This document shows positions 1 through 5,728 of a stretch of 6,497 nucleotides of DNA, one piece after another (positions within the stretch are counted from its first letter, which is position 1; the number at the start of each line of letters is the position of its first letter). The notes below the pieces were generated by a model. It saw nothing but the letters and a program-made list of their open reading frames with translations, did no database searches and was not told the DNA's origin. This DNA is from Deltaproteobacteria bacterium (GTDB lineage: Bacteria > Desulfobacterota > Desulfovibrionia > Desulfovibrionales > Desulfovibrionaceae): positions 1-6,497 of the forward strand of contig JANXYI010000129.1 of assembly GCA_025350085.1 (NCBI GenBank). The letters run 5' to 3'. A program made the translations under genes and the position numbers.

Positions 1-220
1 GCTCTACGGCTCGGTCACCGCGGTCAACATCGCCGACGCTTTGGCCGCCCAGGGCATCGAGATCGACCGCCGGAAGATCGACATGCCCGACGCCATCCGG
101 TCCCTCGGCCAGTACGACGTGGAGATCCGCCTGCACCCCGACGTGAAGGGCGAACTGAAACTGCGTGTGATCAAGCATGGCCAGCCGGAAAAAGAACCCG
201 AACTCCAGCCCGAGGCATAG
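1..220 (+). CDS. rplI: 50S ribosomal protein L9, C-terminal part
   Basis: Partial gene; its start lies outside the window. Reading from base 2, 72 codons run to a TAG stop. The peptide begins LYGSVTAVNIADAL and continues through GIEIDRRKI and LGQYDVEIRLHPDVKGEL. This is the typical C-terminal domain of L9, which has the family pattern 'LFGSVT..DIA..L..QGIEIDKRKI' followed by 'LG.Y.V...LHP.V...L.V.V'. L9 binds 23S rRNA domain V and helps maintain reading-frame fidelity. The protein ends with a short acidic tail rich in Glu and Pro after the domain. The last 44 nt overlap the 5' end of dnaB in another frame. Two terminator-like hairpins start 17 nt after the stop codon, inside dnaB. The rplI-dnaB order is common in bacteria and supports the identification. 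Confidence 0.95.
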   Translation, partial: LYGSVTAVNIADALAAQGIEIDRRKIDMPDAIRSLGQYDVEIRLHPDVKGELKLRVIKHGQPEKEPELQPEA

Positions 221-1622
221 CCAGGGCGAAAATGGCGCGGAGGCCCTGGAAAGGGCCTCCGCTGCTTTATCGCGTAAAATTCCCCCCCAGAACCTGGAAG
301 CCGAACAGGCGGTTCTCGGGGGGGTTTTTTTGCGCAACTCCCTGTTCCACTCCCTGGTCGACGTGGTGCGCTCCGAGGACTTCTACTCCCCGGCCCACCG
401 CATCATCTTCCGCAGCTTCGAGACCCTGTACGCCCGGAACGCGCCCGTTGACCTGATCACGGTCAGCGAGCAGCTCGCGCAGACAAGCGAGCTGGAGAGC
501 GTGGGCGGGCCGGTGTACCTGGCCGAGCTGTCCAGCTCCCCGGTGAGCGCGGCCAACGCCCTCTTCCACGCGGCCATCGTGCGCGACAAGGCCATAGCCC
601 GGCGCCTCATCGAGGCCGCCAGCGAGATCATCGGCAACTCCTACGAGGCCCAGGACGTGGAGGGGTTGCTCGACAAGAGCGAGCAGGCCATCTTCCAGAT
701 CGCCGACGTGCGCAGCAAGGCCACCGTGCGCACCAGCAAGGAGCTGGTGGTCCGCGTCTTCGAGGAGCTGGAGAAGCGCGTGGGCAGGCAGGCGCTGGTT
801 ACGGGCATCACCACGGGCTACACCAAGCTCGATGAGATCACCGCAGGCCTCCAGAACTCGGACCTGATCATTGTGGCTGGCCGCCCCAGCATGGGCAAGA
901 CCGCCTTTGCGCTGAACCTGGCGCTCAACGCCGCCACCCAGGCCGAGACGCCCACGCCCACAGCCATCTTTTCCCTTGAAATGTCCATGGACCAGATCAT
1001 GATGCGCCTGCTCTGCTGCGAGGGCGGGGTGGACCTGTCCAAGCTTCGGCGCGGGGACCTCGGCGACCCGGAATGGAAGGGCCTGCACGAGGCCGCAGAC
1101 GTGATCTCCAAGGCGCCGCTCTTTGTGGACGACACCGCAGCACTCTCGACCATGGAGCTGCGCGCCCGCTGCAGGCGCATCAAGAGCGAGCACGGCCTGG
1201 GCCTGGTGGTGGTGGACTACCTCCAGCTCATGCGCGCCAGCCGCGACATCGACTCCCGCGAACAGGAAATTTCCGACATCTCGCGCAACCTGAAGGCCCT
1301 GGCCAAGGAGCTGAACATCCCGGTCATCGCGCTCTCGCAGCTCAACCGCAAGGTCGAGGAGCGCAGCGACAAGCGGCCCATGCTCTCGGACCTGCGCGAG
1401 TCCGGCGCCATCGAGCAGGACGCCGACGTGATCATGTTCATCTATCGCGACGAAGTGTATTTGAAAGAAAAATCCCAAAAGCCGAACATCGCCGAGATCA
1501 TCATCGGCAAGCAGAGAAACGGCCCGGTGGGCGAGGTGGAGCTGTTCTTCAAGCGCAACTACAGCCGCTTTGAGAACTTAAGCGCCGTCCCGTATCCCTC
1601 GGAATTCTACCAGTCCAGCTGA
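177..1622 (+). CDS. dnaB: Replicative DNA helicase DnaB
   Basis: The 481-residue protein has the usual length for the hexameric helicase that unwinds DNA ahead of the replisome and recruits primase. The N-terminal domain starts at about residue 34 with KIPPQNLEAEQAVLGG. The RecA-like ATPase domain follows from about residue 205. Visible motifs are Walker A GRPSMGKT (235-242), the SLEMS segment with candidate catalytic Glu268, Walker B VVVDYLQLM (344-352, Asp347), ALSQLNR (385-391), the family signature SDLRESGAIEQDADVIMF (404-421), and GKQRNGP (444-450), where Lys445 and Arg447 match the arginine-finger region. There is no intein. The first 33 residues are a hydrophilic extension. ATG 177 was chosen because no in-frame ATG, GTG or TTG lies between it and the conserved domain. 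It lies inside rplI and has no clear Shine-Dalgarno sequence, so translational coupling to rplI is likely. Two terminator-like hairpins lie within codons 21-52. Confidence 0.97.
   Translation: MASRKKNPNSSPRHSQGENGAEALERASAALSRKIPPQNLEAEQAVLGGVFLRNSLFHSLVDVVRSEDFYSPAHRIIFRSFETLYARNAPVDLITVSEQLAQTSELESVGGPVYLAELSSSPVSAANALFHAAIVRDKAIARRLIEAASEIIGNSYEAQDVEGLLDKSEQAIFQIADVRSKATVRTSKELVVRVFEELEKRVGRQALVTGITTGYTKLDEITAGLQNSDLIIVAGRPSMGKTAFALNLALNAATQAETPTPTAIFSLEMSMDQIMMRLLCCEGGVDLSKLRRGDLGDPEWKGLHEAADVISKAPLFVDDTAALSTMELRARCRRIKSEHGLGLVVVDYLQLMRASRDIDSREQEISDISRNLKALAKELNIPVIALSQLNRKVEERSDKRPMLSDLRESGAIEQDADVIMFIYRDEVYLKEKSQKPNIAEIIIGKQRNGPVGEVELFFKRNYSRFENLSAVPYPSEFYQSS
237..270 (+). terminator. 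Terminator-like hairpin just after rplI, inside dnaB
   Basis: A perfect 11-bp inverted repeat has arms GCGGAGGCCCT (237-247) and AGGGCCTCCGC (252-262). They close a GGAA loop of the stable GNRA type. The sequence after it, TGCTTTAT, is only a weak T tract. The hairpin begins 17 nt after the rplI stop codon, the usual place for an intrinsic terminator, but here it overlaps dnaB codons 21-29. It could be a terminator for the ribosomal-protein transcript, a 3'-end stabiliser, or one half of a tandem with the stronger hairpin at 282-331. The stem is seen directly; its function is inferred. Confidence 0.5.
282..331 (+). terminator. Strong intrinsic-terminator-like structure inside dnaB
   Basis: Arm one is seven C's followed by AGAACC (282-294). 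Arm two is GGTTCT, a bulged C at 317, then seven G's (311-324). Together they make 13 base pairs around a 16-nt loop, followed at once by seven T's (325-331). A GC-rich stem plus an uninterrupted T run is the standard form of a Rho-independent terminator. It is unusual because it lies in the conserved N-terminal coding region of dnaB (residues Pro36 to Leu52). It may end most transcripts of the ribosomal-protein operon or attenuate dnaB. Translating ribosomes would melt it, so its effect should depend on dnaB translation. Confidence 0.5.
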
Positions 1623-1670
1623 CACCAACGCCAGAGCCACGCCAGCCAAGTCAGAGGGGAGGAGGAGCAG

Positions 1671-2966
1671 ATGCATTACGAAGCCGCAGAGGGCCTGGCC
1701 CGCGAATCCCTGCGCAAACTGCAGACCGAGCGCCTGCGGCGCACCATCACCACCTGCCTGCGCTCCAGCTTCTACGGCTCCCGCCTGGGTGCGCTGGGCC
1801 TCGGCCCGGACGACTTCAGCTCTCCCGACGACATAGAGAAGCTGCCCTTCACCACCAAGGACGACCTGCGCGGCAACTACCCCTACGGCTTCCTGTGCCA
1901 GCCCATGGACCAGTACGTACGCCTGCACGCCTCTTCCGGCACCACGGGTACGCCCACGGCCATCTTCTACACCCAGAGCGACATCGACTCCTGGGCCGGA
2001 CTTGTGGCGCGCTGCATGTACGCCGTGGGCCTGCGCAAGGGCGACGTATTCCAGAACATGAGCGGCTACGGCCTGTTCACCGGCGGGCTTGGCATCCACT
2101 ACGGGTCCGAGCGCCTGGGCTGCCTCACCGTGCCTGCGGGCGCGGGCAACTCCAAGCGCCAGCTCAAGCTTTTGCGCGACTTCCACGTGGCCGGCATCCA
2201 CATCATCCCCTCCTACGCCCTGCACTTCGCCAGCTTCCTGAAAAACGAGGGCGTGGACCCCAGAAGCCTGGACTGGCGCATCGCGCTCATCGGCGCGGAG
2301 CCGCACACCGAAGAGGTGCGCCAGAGAATCCAGGACCTGCTGGGCATCAAGGCCTACAACTCCTACGGCCTGACCGAGATGAACGGGCCGGGCGTGGCCT
2401 TCGAGTGCGAGGAGCAGGCCGGGATGCACCTCTGGGAGGACGCCTACATCGCCGAGATCATCGACTCCGAGACCGGCGAGCACGTGGCCGAGGGCCAGGT
2501 GGGCGAGCTGGTCATGACCACGCTCTGCCGCGACGGCATGCCGCTGTTGCGCTACCGCACCCGCGACCTGACGCGCTTCATCCCGGGCATGTGCGCCTGC
2601 GGCCGCACCCACGTGCGCATCGACCGCATCACCGGCCGCGCCGACGACATGCTGATCATCAAGGGCTGCAACATCTACCCCATGCAGATCGAGCAGGCGC
2701 TGATGTCCGTGCCCGAGGTGGCGCAGAACTACGTCATCGAGCTCTTCAAGGAGGGCGAGATGGACCAGCTGCGCGTCAAGGTGGAGATCAAGGACGAGTA
2801 TTTCGTGGAAGACATGCGCGCATTGACCGCCCTGCAGAAGAAGATCGCCGGCCGCCTGCGCGACGAGATCCTGGTCACCCCACGCGTGGAGCTCGTCCAG
2901 CACGACTCCATCCCCAAGGGCGAGGGCAAGGCCGTACGCGTGGTGGACTTGAGAGGCAAAGAGTAG
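1671..2966 (+). CDS. paaK: Phenylacetate-CoA ligase family, AMP-forming acyl-CoA synthetase
   Basis: The 431-residue protein matches the usual PaaK length of about 430. The family activates an aryl or other carboxylic acid with ATP to an acyl-adenylate, then transfers it to coenzyme A, in the cytoplasm. Visible motifs are the ATP loop SSGTTGTPT (88-96), YGLTEM (232-237), RYRTRD (294-299), the hinge GRADDMLIIKG (322-332) followed by CNIYP, and the C-terminal IPKGEGKAVRV (414-424), which carries the likely catalytic lysine Lys420. CACGR (308-312) matches the Cys-x-Cys-Gly-Arg found in this family. ATG 1671 has a strong GGAGGAGG just upstream and is the clear start. The gene sits 48 bp after dnaB. 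No phenylacetate degradation genes (paaABCDE) or indolepyruvate oxidoreductase are in view, so the substrate cannot be set from context. The family is certain, but the phenylacetate substrate is only a default label. Confidence 0.88.
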   Translation: MHYEAAEGLARESLRKLQTERLRRTITTCLRSSFYGSRLGALGLGPDDFSSPDDIEKLPFTTKDDLRGNYPYGFLCQPMDQYVRLHASSGTTGTPTAIFYTQSDIDSWAGLVARCMYAVGLRKGDVFQNMSGYGLFTGGLGIHYGSERLGCLTVPAGAGNSKRQLKLLRDFHVAGIHIIPSYALHFASFLKNEGVDPRSLDWRIALIGAEPHTEEVRQRIQDLLGIKAYNSYGLTEMNGPGVAFECEEQAGMHLWEDAYIAEIIDSETGEHVAEGQVGELVMTTLCRDGMPLLRYRTRDLTRFIPGMCACGRTHVRIDRITGRADDMLIIKGCNIYPMQIEQALMSVPEVAQNYVIELFKEGEMDQLRVKVEIKDEYFVEDMRALTALQKKIAGRLRDEILVTPRVELVQHDSIPKGEGKAVRVVDLRGKE

Positions 2967-2971
2967 TCTTT

Positions 2972-2985
2972 GGCGCGAGAGCGCC
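2972..2985 (+). other. Small GNRA hairpin after the CoA ligase gene
   Basis: GGCGC and GCGCC arms close a GAGA tetraloop five bases after the TAG stop of the CoA ligase gene. It is short, has no T tract and is not a terminator on its own. It may stabilise the mRNA 3' end or may be chance in GC-rich DNA. Confidence 0.3.
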
Positions 2986-3001
2986 TGCTGTGACGCTAAC
3001 T

Positions 3002-3041
3002 AGCCCCGGCGGGCGGGCTCGCCCTGCCGGGGCTTCATCTT
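3002..3041 (+). terminator. Probable terminator or leader hairpin between the CoA ligase gene and thrC
   Basis: Arms AGCCCCGGC (3002-3010) and GCCGGGGCT (3026-3034) pair over 9 bp. The pairing continues inward with GGGCG (3011-3015) and CGCCC (3020-3024) past one bulged T, giving about 14 bp around a GGCT loop. The bases that follow, TTCATCTT, form a broken T tract. The structure lies 36 bp after the CoA ligase stop and about 40 bp before the thrC start. It would separate the two genes transcriptionally, or act as a leader element for thrC. I see no convincing promoter in the remaining GC-rich bases before thrC. Confidence 0.5.
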
Positions 3042-3074
3042 CCCCGCGAGCGGCCACACGCAGAAGGAGCCCCC

Positions 3075-4511
3075 ATGACTTTCCCCAGCTATCGTGGCCA
3101 AATGCACTATGTCTGCCTCGGCTGCGGCGCAACGTACGGCATAAGCGAACTGCACTACACCTGCCCCAAGTGCAGCGGCGTGTTCGTGCTTGAGGATCAG
3201 AGCTTTGAGACGCTCAAGGCCACCCCCCCGGCCGAGTGGCGCAGGATCTTCGACGCGCGCGCAGCCAGCAAGAACCCGGCGCTGCGCGGCATCTTCCGCT
3301 TCTATGAGCTCATGGCCCCGGTGCTGGAGCAGGGGGACATTTTGTACCTCGGCGAGGGCAACACCCCGCTGGTGGACTCGCCCCCGGCCCTGCGCGCCGA
3401 GCTCGGCCTTAAGACCGTGTACAAGAACGACGGCCAGAACCCCAGCGCCTCCTTCAAGGACCGGGGCATGGCCTGCGCCTTCAGCTTTTTGAAGTCCCTC
3501 ATCCGCACCCAGGGCTGGACCGAGGTCCTGGCCATCTGCGCCAGCACCGGCGACACCTCGGCCTCGGCCGCCTTGTACGCCTCCTATGTGGGCGGCGCGG
3601 TGAAGAGCGCGGTGATCCTGCCCGCGGGCAAGGTCACCCCGCAGCAGATGGCCCAGCCCCTGGGCAGCGGGGCCGTGGTGCTTGAGGTGCCGGGCGTGTT
3701 CGACGACTGCATGAAGGTGGTCGAGTTTCTCGCCGACCACTACCGCGTGGCCCTGCTCAACTCCAAGAACGCCTGGCGCATCCTGGGCCAGGAGTCCTAC
3801 GCCTTTGAGGTGGCCCAGTGGTACGACTGGGACATGAAAGGCACGTGCGTGTTCGTGCCCATCGGCAATGCCGGCAACATCACGGCCATCATGGGCGGCT
3901 TTTTGAAGCTGCATGCGCTGGGCATCATCACCACCCTGCCGCGCATCTTCGGCGTGCAGTCGCACCACGCGGACCCGGTCTACCGCTACTATGCCGCAGA
4001 GCCCAAGGACCGCGAGTACAAGCCCGTGACGGTCACGGCCAGCGTGGCCCAGGCCGCCATGATCGGCAATCCGGTGTCCTTCCCGCGCGTGCGCCACTTT
4101 GCCGAGAAGTACGAAGAGCTCGGCGGCGCGGGCTCCTTCCAGGTCGTGCAGGTGACCGAGCAGCAGATCATGGACTCCATGATTGAGGCCAACCGGCACG
4201 GGCACATCGCCTGCACCCAGGGCGGCGAGTGCCTGGCCGGGGCCAAGCGGGCCAAGGAACTCGGGCTCGTCACCACGGACGAGACCCTGGTCCTCGACGC
4301 CACGGCGCACCACCTGAAGTTCATCGGCTTCCAGGAGATGTACTTCGAGAACAGCTTCCCAAAGGAGTTCGGCGTGACCCCGAGGCCCGAGCTGGCCAAC
4401 CGGCCCGAGCTCATCATCACCCAGGGCGACAAGGACCGCCTAGCCGACCAGGACTATGTGGTCCAGGCAGCCGAGAACGTGGTCACGCGCCTGGGCCTGG
4501 CCCGGAAATAG
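3075..4511 (+). CDS. thrC: Threonine synthase with N-terminal zinc ribbon
   Basis: The 478-residue protein is a fold-type II pyridoxal-phosphate enzyme. It most likely converts O-phosphohomoserine to threonine and phosphate, the last step of threonine synthesis. Residues 14-33 hold two Cys pairs, CLGC and CPKC (Cys14, 17, 30, 33), forming a rubredoxin-like zinc ribbon seen at the N-terminus of many threonine synthases. GEGNTPL (93-99) is the usual substrate-loop motif. NPSASFKDRG (122-131) carries the cofactor-binding Lys128. ASTGDTSASAA (156-166) matches the threonine synthase Ser/Thr-Gly-Asp/Asn-Thr motif, and PIGNAGN corresponds to the phosphate-cradling glycine loop. ATG 3075 has AAGGAG five bases upstream. 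A related beta-family lyase is the main alternative, but the combined motifs favour ThrC. No other threonine genes (thrA, thrB) are adjacent. Confidence 0.9.
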   Translation: MTFPSYRGQMHYVCLGCGATYGISELHYTCPKCSGVFVLEDQSFETLKATPPAEWRRIFDARAASKNPALRGIFRFYELMAPVLEQGDILYLGEGNTPLVDSPPALRAELGLKTVYKNDGQNPSASFKDRGMACAFSFLKSLIRTQGWTEVLAICASTGDTSASAALYASYVGGAVKSAVILPAGKVTPQQMAQPLGSGAVVLEVPGVFDDCMKVVEFLADHYRVALLNSKNAWRILGQESYAFEVAQWYDWDMKGTCVFVPIGNAGNITAIMGGFLKLHALGIITTLPRIFGVQSHHADPVYRYYAAEPKDREYKPVTVTASVAQAAMIGNPVSFPRVRHFAEKYEELGGAGSFQVVQVTEQQIMDSMIEANRHGHIACTQGGECLAGAKRAKELGLVTTDETLVLDATAHHLKFIGFQEMYFENSFPKEFGVTPRPELANRPELIITQGDKDRLADQDYVVQAAENVVTRLGLARK

Positions 4512-4523
4512 CCCGGAGCCCCT

Positions 4524-5318
4524 GTGGCCCCCCAGGCCCCTTCCAAGAAGACAACCACAGCCCCCCAAAAACCCTCGAAGAGGGTGAGGGCGGATCAACT
4601 GCTCTTTGAGCAGGGCCTGGCCGAGTCGATTGACGCGGCCCTGCGCCTGATCATGGCCGGGGCCGTGCACTTCATCCAGAACAACGAGAAAGTGCCCGTG
4701 GCCTCGCCCGGCCAGCAGTTCCCCGCGGACACGGAGTTCACCCTGCGCGGCCAGGACCGCTTTGTCAGCCGCGGCGGCTACAAGCTGCTCACCGCCATCG
4801 AGAAACTGGGTTTCAATCCCTCTGGCAAGGTCTGCCTGGACGCGGGCGCGTCCACGGGCGGGTTCACGGACTGCCTGCTGCAATTCGGCGCCTTGCGCGT
4901 GTACGCGGCGGACGTGGGCTACGGCCAGCTGCACTGGAAGCTGCGCCAAGACCCGCGCGTCATCGTCCTGGAACGCCTGAACCTGCGCCAGCCGCCGCCT
5001 GAACTTTTTCCAGAACCCCTGGACGTGCTCACCGTTGACGTGTCCTTCATCTCCCTCACCGCCATCCTGCCGGGCTGCCTGGCGCTGCTTGCGCCGGTCT
5101 GCGAACTGGTGCTGCTCATCAAGCCCCAGTTCGAGCTGCCCGTGGGCCGCACGGACAGGGGCGTGGTACGGTCCGAGCCGGACCGGCAAGAGGCCGTGGA
5201 GCATGTCCTGGCCTTCTGCCGCGACACCCTCGGCCTGACGCTGGTCGGCGTCGCGCCATCAAGCCTGCTCGGGCCCAAGGGCAACCAGGAGTATCTGGCG
5301 CATCTGCGCCGGGGATAA
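4524..5318 (+). CDS. tlyA: TlyA family rRNA 2'-O-methyltransferase (hemolysin A homologue)
   Basis: The 264-residue protein has an S4 RNA-binding domain (about 21-80) joined to an FtsJ/RrmJ-like methyltransferase domain. TlyA enzymes methylate ribose 2'-hydroxyls of rRNA cytidines; the hemolysin name is historical. Visible motifs are FVSRGGYKL (80-88), the SAM-binding loop LDAGASTGGFTD (105-116), ADVGYGQL (129-136), TVDVSFISL (170-178), LLIKPQFE (197-204) and GPKGNQEYL (250-258). They supply the expected Lys-Asp-Lys-Glu set: Lys87, Asp172, Lys200, Glu256. No ATG precedes the domain. GTG 4524 has GGAG five bases upstream and lies 12 bp after thrC, suggesting co-transcription. It adds a Lys/Thr/Pro-rich tail of about 20 residues. 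A second in-frame GTG at 4584 would give a more family-typical N-terminus (RADQLLFEQG) but has a poorly spaced ribosome site. Confidence 0.92.
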   Translation: MAPQAPSKKTTTAPQKPSKRVRADQLLFEQGLAESIDAALRLIMAGAVHFIQNNEKVPVASPGQQFPADTEFTLRGQDRFVSRGGYKLLTAIEKLGFNPSGKVCLDAGASTGGFTDCLLQFGALRVYAADVGYGQLHWKLRQDPRVIVLERLNLRQPPPELFPEPLDVLTVDVSFISLTAILPGCLALLAPVCELVLLIKPQFELPVGRTDRGVVRSEPDRQEAVEHVLAFCRDTLGLTLVGVAPSSLLGPKGNQEYLAHLRRG

Positions 5319-5368
5319 GAGCCAGGGGCATTTCCCCCAAATAATAATCGCAAGCACATGGAGACCCT

Positions 5369-5728
5369 GTGACGCAAACCCTCAAGGCCCTCGGCCAGCT
5401 GGCCCTGCTCTGGGCCGTGTACCTGGGCAGCAACTGGCTGGTGGCGGTGACCCACCTGCCCATCCCCGGCAACGTGGTGGGCGTGCTCATCCTGTTCGCG
5501 CTGCTGGCCCTGGGCGTGGTCAGGCTCGCCTACGTGGAGCTGGCCGCGGACTTCCTGCTCAAGCACCTGGTGTTCTTCTTCGTGCCCATTGCCGTGGGGC
5601 TCATGGAATGGGGCGGCGTGTTCTACGACTACGGCCTGATCCTGGCCGCGGCCATCCTGGCCAGCGCAGTGCTGCCGCTCCTCGCCGTGGGCGGGCTCTC
5701 GCAGCTTTTGCACCGGAGGCAGCTCTGA
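5369..5728 (+). CDS. lrgA: LrgA/CidA family membrane protein
   Basis: The small 119-residue protein is very hydrophobic, with four likely membrane helices at about 8-26, 33-51, 62-80 and 89-109. The family pattern is present: LPIPGNVVGVLILF (30-43), matching the 'LP.PG.V.G..LLF' motif, and HLVFFFVPIAVGLM (66-79), matching the conserved 'L..hl.l.FVP..vG.m' stretch. CidA/LrgA proteins were first described as holin-like modulators of murein hydrolase export and cell death. Partner pairs are now also linked to uptake or export of pyruvate or glycolate. The start is GTG 5369, with GGAG five bases upstream. The 50-bp gap from tlyA holds an AT-rich patch (about 5339-5348) but no clear promoter. The stop overlaps the lrgB start, so the two are translationally coupled. 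Family assignment is firm; the cellular role is open. Confidence 0.88.
   Translation: MTQTLKALGQLALLWAVYLGSNWLVAVTHLPIPGNVVGVLILFALLALGVVRLAYVELAADFLLKHLVFFFVPIAVGLMEWGGVFYDYGLILAAAILASAVLPLLAVGGLSQLLHRRQL

Noticed and set aside
275..280. TAAAAT as a -10 promoter box inside dnaB
   Set aside because: No -35-like hexamer lies at suitable distance and no usable start codon follows before the conserved domain.
267..1478. Long open frame on the minus strand across dnaB (403 codons)
   Set aside because: It is antisense to an unmistakable helicase gene. Its His/Gly/Ala/Leu-rich composition is what GC-rich coding DNA gives on the other strand.
1895..3193. Plus-strand 432-codon frame overlapping the CoA ligase and the start of thrC
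   Set aside because: It is an Arg/His/Pro/Ala-rich out-of-frame shadow that runs through the terminator-like gap into thrC, with no family features.
1578..4313. Long minus-strand open frames opposite the CoA ligase (441 codons) and thrC (437 codons)
   Set aside because: They show the same antisense artefact composition and no recognisable motif, and the plus-strand genes are complete with strong family motifs.
5325..5348. GGGG-CATTT-CCCC mini hairpin and AATAAT promoter-like box between tlyA and lrgA
   Set aside because: The stem is only 4 bp with no T run, and no -35 match is found at 16-18 bp, so neither a terminator nor a promoter can be supported.
5358..5372. Four-codon frame ATG-GAG-ACC-CTG-TGA overlapping the lrgA GTG start
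   Set aside because: It has no ribosome site of its own, and its GGAG serves as the likely lrgA ribosome site. It is probably chance.
5608..5727. Upstream extension of the lrgB reading frame
   Set aside because: It overlaps lrgA, is Arg/Ala-rich and unlike LrgB. ATG 5728 has a good ribosome site and a TGATG junction.
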